Shown here in pieces: positions 1-4,636 of a DNA stretch of 7,598 bases. Position 1 is the stretch's first letter; the number at the start of each line of letters is the position of its first letter. Origin of the DNA: Candidatus Melainabacteria bacterium. Lineage in GTDB: Bacteria; Cyanobacteriota; Vampirovibrionia; LMEP-6097. Under the pieces are notes generated by a model, which was not told the DNA's origin, did not search any database, and was given only the letters and a program-made list of their open reading frames with translations. The translations under genes and the position numbers were made by a program. The stretch lies in NCBI GenBank assembly GCA_028817775.1, contig JAPPOW010000147.1, forward strand, positions 1 through 7,598, written 5' to 3'.

Positions 1-72
1 GATGGATTTCCTAAAATAATTTTTATTGATCCCGCGCCATTATTTAAAAAATTTCATCGCATTTTGGGAACT
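1..72. other. AT-rich non-coding stretch downstream of the 396-codon gene
   Basis: No supported gene. On the minus strand this follows the TAA of the 396-codon gene. AAATAAT (14-20) and ATTATTT (39-45) could form a weak AT-only hairpin around an 18-nt loop, but there is no GC stem with a U-tract, so I do not call a terminator. An AGGA on the minus strand at 8-11 could serve a gene starting beyond the window edge; this cannot be tested here. Confidence 0.4.
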
Positions 73-1263
73 TTATGCTGCAGCAGCTCTAGCTGCAGGA
101 GGAGATTTTTGTTCAGCTTTCGCCTGAGCAAAACTTACAAGGCCAGCAGTACTCTCTTCTGCCTTACCCAAGAAAGCAAATAGGGTCATAGCAAGGGCTC
201 CAAGCCCAGGCATACCAAAAAGACCACCGCCAATAACTCCAAGCCCGATACCTGTTAATAATTGCATAGTATTCTTACCAGAGATAAAATCACCTAGACT
301 CTTAGCACCGAGTTTCTTTTGCAGATCTCCAACTTCTTTTGCTTCACGCAATTTTATTAAAGCTGCAGCTTTTTCTTTAGGATCTTCCATCTTCTGAATC
401 TCTACTGCGGCATAATTCACAGCTTCAGGATCTCCTGACTTGAGATAAGGACCAAGCTTTGCTGCTACCTTATCAACTGTCGCACGATAATTTTCTTCAC
501 CAATAGTATCAGCTAATTCTTGATTTGTTTTTTGAACAAGCTCCTCGCCAAAAAGTTCAGTTTGAACTTTGGCGTCACTCAATTTATCTAAGAGCTGAGA
601 ATTGTTTGCTAGTGGGATAAAAATATTGAGACTGTCTGATTCAAGTTGCTTGAGTGCAGTATCAGTCTTGCGGAAAAACTGTGGACTAAATTCATCAGCA
701 TGCTCTCTTAGCGCTTCCACCATCTTTGCACTAAGCTCCTGGTACTTTGCTTGTGCTAGCTCTGGATCTTCTCCCGGACGGAAACGAATACCAGATTCAT
801 TCATTACTTGAGTCATAAGTTCTGAGAATCTTAGGTTCTGCTCACCATCAGTCATCTTGACATCGCTTGCTTTAATATTGCGACGAGCCGGCTCTACTTC
901 TTTCATCGCAGCTCTCATCGCTTGCAATTCAACGGGTTGACGCCCTGTCAATAAATTTGCACCAGCATTACTAAACTGTTCTAAGTTTGTTGCTAAAACT
1001 TTAGTCTGCGCATCAACTGCATCACGAATCCCACTAATATCACTAGTGGATGGTAATCCCAATCGCGCTTGAAAATTTGCACTGAGAAACTTATTAACCT
1101 CAGCTGTTCTAGTATCAACCTGTCCCTTGCTAATCCAATTAACTAACCACTGGGTTATTTCCTGCTGAGCTAGTTTATGCTGAGGATCACTCTTCAATGC
1201 AGTAGCAGCAGGCATGAGCTTGTCATCTTTTATAGCATTATTAAAATCAGTGACTAAATCCAT
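73..1263 (-). CDS. Unrecognised helical protein with C-terminal hydrophobic Gly-rich segment (396 aa)
   Basis: I do not recognise a family. The protein has no signal peptide and no cysteine. Residues 1 to about 325 are polar and apparently mostly helical, with many Lys/Glu/Ala/Leu runs and no enzyme motif I can identify. Residues about 333-365 are strongly hydrophobic and Gly-rich (GLGVIGGGLFG, then Pro352, then GALAMTLFAFL), long enough for one membrane helix or a tight hairpin broken at the proline. The tail is short, charged and Ala/Pro-rich (EQKSPPAARAAAA). The ATG at 1263 has a good Shine-Dalgarno, GAGGT at 1271-1275. The gene lies 48 nt after the 407-codon gene on the same strand, so the two are probably cotranscribed. 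That neighbour has the same layout and a similar EQKPPEP tail, suggesting distant paralogy. A membrane-inserting or secreted partner pair is inference only. The gene itself is well supported by length, start and RBS. Confidence 0.85.
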   Translation of the reverse strand: MDLVTDFNNAIKDDKLMPAATALKSDPQHKLAQQEITQWLVNWISKGQVDTRTAEVNKFLSANFQARLGLPSTSDISGIRDAVDAQTKVLATNLEQFSNAGANLLTGRQPVELQAMRAAMKEVEPARRNIKASDVKMTDGEQNLRFSELMTQVMNESGIRFRPGEDPELAQAKYQELSAKMVEALREHADEFSPQFFRKTDTALKQLESDSLNIFIPLANNSQLLDKLSDAKVQTELFGEELVQKTNQELADTIGEENYRATVDKVAAKLGPYLKSGDPEAVNYAAVEIQKMEDPKEKAAALIKLREAKEVGDLQKKLGAKSLGDFISGKNTMQLLTGIGLGVIGGGLFGMPGLGALAMTLFAFLGKAEESTAGLVSFAQAKAEQKSPPAARAAAA

Positions 1264-1270
1264 ATACTAG

Positions 1271-1275
1271 ACCTC
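1271..1275 (-). promoter_or_regulatory. Shine-Dalgarno GAGGT of the 396-codon gene
   Basis: Minus-strand GAGGT lies 7 nt before the ATG at 1261-1263. It is one of the few convincing ribosome-binding sites in the window and fixes the start of the 396-codon gene. Its clarity suggests this gene is translated from within a longer message, unlike neighbours whose starts sit right behind a -10 box. Confidence 0.55.
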
Positions 1276-1311
1276 GATAGTACAAAGCTATTTTTACTCT
1301 ATGTTTGATAA

Positions 1312-2535
1312 TTAGTTCTTAGGTTCTGGGGGTTTTTGCTCTCCCTCAACCTTGGCAGTAAGTGCCCTATTAGTCTGCTGTTGCCCAAATAAATAAACCA
1401 TATGGAAAACCTTCTCACCCATGGCAGCTGCTCCTTGAGCAAGCTTAGTCAATGGTGCTGCAACCTTACCCAAACCTACGATACTGAGTAGTCCCTGGAC
1501 CGTGCCAGCCAAGAGCGGTAACATTGTTGCCATTGCAGCAAACCCCTCTCTACTAAAGACCATTTCTTTCCAGTCTCCATATTTATCTAATAAACCAGGT
1601 TTTTCTTGTGCTTTTTCGTTAATTTTGTCAACTGAGCCATATAGCTTCTGCAAATCTTCAGTAGCAATCTCGCCATCATATTTCTTAGCGATAGCTTGTA
1701 ACCTTAGTTCTAATTTTTGTAGTGGCGTGTTACCAGTACGCGCCATCGCTGCCTGCATGCCAGGAACACCAATTGCTGCTTGCTGACTTTCTTCAGAGTA
1801 AGCATTGAAAGCCTTAGCAATTTCATCCTTGAATGCTTTGGATTTCTCTAAATATTCTTCTGGATTAGCCTGATAGAGCTCAGCTCGAGGCTTACTAGAC
1901 ATTGACTGTAAACTAGCAGCAAATGCTTTCATAGCATTAATATCAAGCTTAGTCGCCGCTTCAACCAATGCTGAACCATGTTGGAGCTCTTGAGCCAAAA
2001 GTGCAAGACTTTCTTTATTTGCATCCAAACCTTTAAGCAAACTATATTTAGCAGCATCACTCAAATCACCTAGTACTTCATTAAGATTAGAACCATCAAG
2101 TACTAAAGCATTCAATTCTTCTAAAACTTTTTCCTGATTAATTTCTCCAGGTGCAGCATGGTCAGCTAATAATTCGATCACCTCAGCTATATCCTGATCT
2201 GCTAGTAACAATGCTGTTCCAAACTGGCTTGCAAAATCCTCAAGCTTATTCTCTTCCTCACCAGGATTGGTTTCTTGAACCTGCTCGGCTGAAGCTGTTG
2301 CATTTAAGTCAGCAGCTTCTTCCGCCTGCTCAGTATGCTCTCCACCTTCAATAGTATTAGCATCTAGCATCAAGTTAGCTTTAGCGGCATTGGCTGCAGC
2401 TGCCTCCTGCATATCGAGCACTGCCTGACTCTGCCCCGCTTCAGCAGTATCAACTTGAAACACATCACCGTTAGAACCACCAGTATGAGTACTGGTAATT
2501 ACTGGACTTGGTGCTTGGCTAGGGTTGACTGACAT
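1312..2535 (-). CDS. Unrecognised protein: disordered acidic N-terminus, helical core, hydrophobic C-terminal segment (407 aa)
   Basis: No family recognised. Residues 1-25 are rich in Ser, Thr and Pro and depleted in Leu (SVNPSQAPSPVITSTHTGG). Residues about 30-100 are Ala/Glu/Gln-rich, acidic and probably disordered. About 100-325 looks helical. Residues 332-356 are hydrophobic (ATMLPLLAGTVQGLLSIVGLG), followed by an Ala/Gly amphipathic stretch and a second short hydrophobic patch near 376-384. The tail GEQKPPEPKN resembles the EQKSPPA tail of the next gene. The spacing K-x-G-x6-F just before the hydrophobic part is also shared (KKLGAKSLGDF versus DKYGDWKEMVF). There is no cysteine and no signal peptide. 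It starts at the ATG at 2535; the only SD-like match, GGAA, is too close (2 nt), so translation initiation is unclear. It lies 73 nt after queE on the same strand. An unconventionally secreted or membrane-inserting protein is possible, but unproven. Confidence 0.85.
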   Translation of the reverse strand: MSVNPSQAPSPVITSTHTGGSNGDVFQVDTAEAGQSQAVLDMQEAAAANAAKANLMLDANTIEGGEHTEQAEEAADLNATASAEQVQETNPGEEENKLEDFASQFGTALLLADQDIAEVIELLADHAAPGEINQEKVLEELNALVLDGSNLNEVLGDLSDAAKYSLLKGLDANKESLALLAQELQHGSALVEAATKLDINAMKAFAASLQSMSSKPRAELYQANPEEYLEKSKAFKDEIAKAFNAYSEESQQAAIGVPGMQAAMARTGNTPLQKLELRLQAIAKKYDGEIATEDLQKLYGSVDKINEKAQEKPGLLDKYGDWKEMVFSREGFAAMATMLPLLAGTVQGLLSIVGLGKVAAPLTKLAQGAAAMGEKVFHMVYLFGQQQTNRALTAKVEGEQKPPEPKN

Positions 2536-2582
2536 AGTTCCATAGATATAAAGTAGCCAAAAGCCCGTATTTTACAGTACTC

Positions 2583-2599
2583 TCTTAACCTAAATTAGG
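2583..2599 (-). promoter_or_regulatory. Shared 17-bp motif upstream of the 407-codon gene
   Basis: Minus-strand CCTAATTTAGGTTAAGA, centred about 55 nt before the ATG at 2535. It matches CCTTAAATAGGTTAAGA at 6828-6844 (plus) at 14 of 17 positions, including an unbroken 10-nt core TAGGTTAAGA. The first 11 bases form a dyad CCTAA-T-TTAGG. It could be a common operator or part of a promoter. No good -35 box is seen at the matching distance here, so the regulatory role is inferred. Confidence 0.3.
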
Positions 2600-2608
2600 G
2601 GTAATCAC

Positions 2609-3283
2609 TTATGGTAATTGCAAAACCTTGTGCAATTGGAAGCCCATACGGAAATGTCCGGGATATTGCTTACAAAGTTCTACTATTTGGGCTGTACAAT
2701 CAGCTTGGTTATACCAATCAGCTACTAAGAAAATTGGACATTTATTACCAACGTCCTTAAGCTTAGCTAAGATCACCTGCATCAAATACTCTTCTGCTTC
2801 TTTATTAGCAATGACAAACTTGAGCTCATCAGCTCGAGCCCAAATCCGCTCATCTTGAATTTTAGAGCTTGGTGAATAGACCTGTTTGGGGCTAAAAGTC
2901 ACAAATAGATCTTTATTATCGAGAATCTGCTGAGTATAGTCACCAGTAGCTGCAGTCTCGATGGCTACAGCATAAGATTTAGCCTGCAAGCGTTCAATTA
3001 AAGCCAATATATTTTGCTCAGTCGGTTCACCGCCAGTAATAGTCACTCTCTTGAGCAGCGGGTTCATAACTTCTAACTGGTCAATGATTTCATCAGCATC
3101 AATCTCAATTGAATTATTCTCTCTACGTACCCAGGTGTCCTTTTCATCACAGAAAAAACAATGCACACTACAACCTTGAAATCTAACAAAGAAACTTGGC
3201 ACCCCAGTATGCAAACCTTCCCCCTGGACAGTCTCAACTATCTCAGGCATTGTTTCTTGGTTGCTATGGACGACAAGGCTCAC
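2609..3283 (-). CDS. queE: 7-carboxy-7-deazaguanine synthase QueE (radical SAM)
   Basis: QueE contracts 6-carboxytetrahydropterin to 7-carboxy-7-deazaguanine using a [4Fe-4S] cluster and S-adenosylmethionine, the step before QueC in queuosine synthesis. Visible motifs, numbered from the GTG: VQGEG (19-23) and HTG (25-27) of the family N-terminus; the cluster motif C-x3-C-x2-C at Cys38, Cys42 and Cys45; GGEP (84-87), which contacts SAM; SPK (131-133); ELKFVI (153-158); and QLHK (216-219). At 224 residues it has normal length. Start: GTG at 3283 gives 11 residues before the ATG at 3250 (Met12). Both fit the family and neither has a clear SD, so the true start is uncertain. The residue after Cys-Asp is Glu47, where family members I recall have Thr that helps bind magnesium. 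It lies downstream of queC across a 95-nt gap filled by a palindromic repeat, and may have its own extended -10 promoter. Confidence 0.95.
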   Translation of the reverse strand: MSLVVHSNQETMPEIVETVQGEGLHTGVPSFFVRFQGCSVHCFFCDEKDTWVRRENNSIEIDADEIIDQLEVMNPLLKRVTITGGEPTEQNILALIERLQAKSYAVAIETAATGDYTQQILDNKDLFVTFSPKQVYSPSSKIQDERIWARADELKFVIANKEAEEYLMQVILAKLKDVGNKCPIFLVADWYNQADCTAQIVELCKQYPGHFRMGFQLHKVLQLP

Positions 3284-3290
3284 AGTGAGC
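3278..3290. repeat. 13-nt perfect dyad over the queE GTG start
   Basis: GCTCAC-A-GTGAGC is a perfect 6-bp inverted repeat around a single central base. It covers the candidate GTG start of queE (3281-3283). It could be an operator next to the putative -10 box at 3293-3298, or simply chance; a one-base loop makes it a poor RNA hairpin. Confidence 0.3.
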
Positions 3291-3292
3291 TA

Positions 3293-3301
3293 ATTGTAGC
3301 A
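3293..3301 (-). promoter_or_regulatory. Putative extended -10 promoter of queE
   Basis: Minus-strand TGCTACAAT matches the extended -10 form TGnTATAAT (hexamer TACAAT, 5 of 6). It lies between the 3305-3388 palindrome and queE. Transcription would begin a few bases before the GTG at 3283, giving an almost leaderless message, or a leader of about 35 nt if the ATG at 3250 is used. No -35 box is recognisable. It would let queE be expressed apart from queF-queC. Confidence 0.35.
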
Positions 3302-3304
3302 TTT

Positions 3305-3388
3305 GTCATCCTGAGGGAGTGGAACGACCGTAAGGATCTCACAGGTTCTATATTGGGATCCTTACGTCACTCCGTTCCTCAGGATGAC
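3305..3388. repeat. 84-bp palindromic repeat element (GTCATCCTGAG type), queC-queE gap
   Basis: Outer arms GTCATCCTGAGG (3305-3316) and CCTCAGGATGAC (3377-3388) pair perfectly, as do inner arms CGTAAGGATC (3329-3338) and GATCCTTACG (3357-3366), around an 18-nt loop (3339-3356). The middle parts pair with wobbles, two mismatches and two bulged bases, so almost the whole element can fold into one long hairpin on either strand. It supplies the TGA stop of queC (3379-3381) and its last two serines. From memory, GTCATCCTGAG...GGATC sequences recur as dispersed palindromic repeats in many unrelated bacterial genomes. No transposase or target-site duplication is visible. As RNA it could stabilise the queF-queC 3' end or attenuate readthrough into queE. 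There is no U-tract, so it is not a standard terminator. Confidence 0.85.
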
Positions 3389-4104
3389 AGAGGAGTCCGC
3401 AAGACTAGCGGGTCTTCAAGTCCAGCCTCTGCAAAACCCTTGGCTCTAAGCAGACAAGCATGACATTTGCCACATGGCGGGAAACCCCCATCGTAACAAG
3501 TATGAGAATAAGAGAGTGCATCCAAACAATCTTGCCCTAAATCAGCAGCAAGTTGAACGGTTTCAGATTTAGTCATAGACATCAGCGGCGTATGCAAAGT
3601 CAAACCCTGATCCTGACCAAACAGACCTTGGTTGAGAGCAACTTGCATTGCATCAATAAAATCCTGACGGCAATCATAATAGCCAGCAAAATCAGCTTCA
3701 CAAACCCCAAGCACAATATCACTGCAGCCATGGTGCACAGCAGCATTGGCTGCAATTGTCAAGAATAAAATATTGCGTCCTGGTACAAAAGTCGGCTGCA
3801 CTCCATCTTCAAATTGATCAATTGATTCATACTGATCAAGTTTTTGACTTAAGTCAACTAGCGGACTGGTAGAACGCAGGACATCTGGAATTTTGACCAA
3901 ATCAAAATCAAGACCAGCTCGCTCGCAAATCTTGCGCGCTGATTCAAGTTCGATATCGTGTTTCTGTCCGTAGTCAAAAGTCAGAGTATAAACTTGGGAC
4001 CATTTTGATTTAGCCCAATAGAGACAGGTGGTGGAATCTTGACCACCTGAAAAAATCACTAGAGCAGAGCCGTCATTGCGAGCATCGCGAAGCAATCCAG
4101 ACAT
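3379..4104 (-). CDS. queC: 7-cyano-7-deazaguanine synthase QueC
   Basis: QueC converts 7-carboxy-7-deazaguanine to preQ0 with ammonia and ATP. It carries the PP-loop SGGQDS (19-24), FDYGQKH (43-49), TFVPGRNILF (105-114), the GVCEADFAGYYDCR block (133-146), and the zinc site Cys203, Cys211, Cys214 and Cys217 near the C-terminus. All expected catalytic elements are intact. Family members usually reach the PP-loop about 8 residues from the start (E. coli MKRAVVVFSGG). Here there are 18, and the first 11 (MSGLLRDARND) are encoded by the palindromic repeat at 4072-4158. No Met lies between them and the PP-loop, so the gene appears to depend on the repeat for its ATG. The last two serines and TGA come from the second repeat. 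The ATG overlaps the queF stop as TAATG, with GGAG 10 nt upstream, implying translational coupling to queF. Confidence 0.96.
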   Translation of the reverse strand: MSGLLRDARNDGSALVIFSGGQDSTTCLYWAKSKWSQVYTLTFDYGQKHDIELESARKICERAGLDFDLVKIPDVLRSTSPLVDLSQKLDQYESIDQFEDGVQPTFVPGRNILFLTIAANAAVHHGCSDIVLGVCEADFAGYYDCRQDFIDAMQVALNQGLFGQDQGLTLHTPLMSMTKSETVQLAADLGQDCLDALSYSHTCYDGGFPPCGKCHACLLRAKGFAEAGLEDPLVLRTPLSS

Positions 4105-4158
4105 TAGTTCCGGTCTCCAGACTGGATTGCTTCGGCCATTTCATTCCCTCGCAATGAC
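4072..4158. repeat. 87-bp palindromic repeat element (GTCATTGCGAG type) spanning the queF-queC junction
   Basis: Outer arms GTCATTGCGAG (4072-4082) and CTCGCAATGAC (4148-4158) pair perfectly. Inner arms CGAAGCAATCCAG (4088-4100) and CTGGATTGCTTCG (4122-4134) also pair perfectly, around a 21-nt loop (4101-4121). The two stems are separated by an asymmetric interior loop (5 nt against 13 nt). The element is read through in two frames: it encodes the last 17 residues of QueF and the first 11 of QueC. Its loop holds the queF stop, the queC ATG and a GGAG. From memory, this repeat type (translations such as LLRxARNDG and SLRGxxxA) is widespread as dispersed palindromes in bacterial genomes. It is homologous in layout and sequence to the element at 3305-3388. 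Comparable coding insertions are known for Rickettsia palindromic elements; no homology to those is claimed. Confidence 0.88.
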
Positions 4159-4568
4159 CGATACAAGTCAAGATCACCAAGCTGTACTACTGGCTTAATT
4201 GCAATCCCACCACGTGGCATAAAATCACCCACTACTTTTATGTACTTGGCATTAATTGCATTGTTAAGATCACGAGCAATCTTATTAATGACAAACTCAT
4301 GAAAGATTCCTTCATTCCTGTAACTGAACAAATAAAGTTTCAAAGCCTTGGACTCAACCAAAGACTCACCAGGTACATAAGAAATATAGATCTTGGCAAA
4401 ATCAGGTTGTCCAGTCTTAGGACAAAGACAAGTAAACTCATGACAATCCAAATCAATAATATAGTCTTGGTCAGACCATTGGTTCTCTATTGCTTCTAAG
4501 CTTGCTTGGTCTGGGCTAGTAGGATAGGTGGTATTAGCCGAACCCAAAAGCGTGAGATTTTCAGTCAT
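4104..4568 (-). CDS. queF: NADPH-dependent preQ0 reductase QueF, short (unimodular) type
   Basis: QueF reduces the nitrile of preQ0 to the amine of preQ1, using two NADPH. It is the short form related to B. subtilis QueF, not the long two-domain E. coli form. Visible: EFTCLCPKTGQPDF (44-57) with nucleophile Cys49 and general acid Asp56; VESKALKLYLFSYRN (71-85), the family signature; His90-Glu91, the substrate-binding pair; and PRGGIAI (118-124). Length is 154 residues from the ATG at 4568. An ATG at 4652 would add 28 residues, but it would run over the start of the divergent plus-strand gene and has no family-like sequence, so I reject it. A -10-like TAAAAT (4577-4582) sits 8 nt before the ATG and no SD is seen. 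The last 17 residues, from Ser138, come from the palindromic repeat; the conserved fold appears to end before it. First gene of queF-queC-queE. Confidence 0.95.
   Translation of the reverse strand: MTENLTLLGSANTTYPTSPDQASLEAIENQWSDQDYIIDLDCHEFTCLCPKTGQPDFAKIYISYVPGESLVESKALKLYLFSYRNEGIFHEFVINKIARDLNNAINAKYIKVVGDFMPRGGIAIKPVVQLGDLDLYRSLRGNEMAEAIQSGDRN
4115..4118 (-). promoter_or_regulatory. Ribosome-binding site of queC inside the repeat loop
   Basis: Minus-strand GGAG lies 10 nt before the queC ATG (4102-4104). Both are in the 21-nt single-stranded loop of the 4072-4158 hairpin, with the queF stop between them in the TAATG overlap. If the hairpin forms in mRNA the start would be displayed in the loop, but cramped for a 30S subunit; ribosomes finishing queF would open the stem. 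Confidence 0.5.
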
Positions 4569-4636
4569 AGAGAGTGATTTTAACACAATCCCACGGGGGT
4601 TATGTTGTACACTTGGGTCCGAGACAAAATTTTCAT
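4569..4636. promoter_or_regulatory. Divergent promoter region between queF and the 724-codon gene
   Basis: These 68 bp must hold promoters for both directions. Toward queF, TAAAAT (minus, 4577-4582; 5 of 6 to TATAAT) is 8 nt from the ATG. Toward the plus-strand gene, CAAAAT (4625-4630) is 6 nt from the ATG, with TTGTAC at 4605-4610 as a -35 of too-short spacing (14 nt). AATCCC-ACG-GGGGTT (4587-4601) is a small inverted repeat with one mismatch between the two start sites and may be an operator. No preQ1 riboswitch fold is recognisable in the short queF leader. Confidence 0.4.

Noticed and set aside
1..50. Rho-independent terminator for the minus-strand genes
   Set aside because: The only stem is seven AT pairs with a long loop; there is no GC-rich stem followed by U residues.
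602..811. Plus-strand open frame rich in Ser and Leu
   Set aside because: It is antisense to the 396-codon gene, low in complexity and without initiation signals.
2151..2354. Plus-strand open frame rich in Leu, Gln and Pro
   Set aside because: It is the complement of the Ala/Glu/Leu-rich coding region of the 407-codon gene, with no RBS or promoter.
3161..3463. Plus-strand open frame across the repeat and the queE/queC ends
   Set aside because: It is antisense to motif-verified queE and queC and crosses the palindrome, whose frames are often open by chance.
3305..4158. CRISPR array or direct-repeat array
   Set aside because: There are only two copies, in inverted-repeat form, diverged and about 680 bp apart, with genes between them.
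4574..4636. GTG start adding 21 residues to the 724-codon protein
   Set aside because: It would cover the divergent promoter region and nearly touch the queF start. The ATG at 4637 is the simpler start and begins a sensible polar N-terminus.
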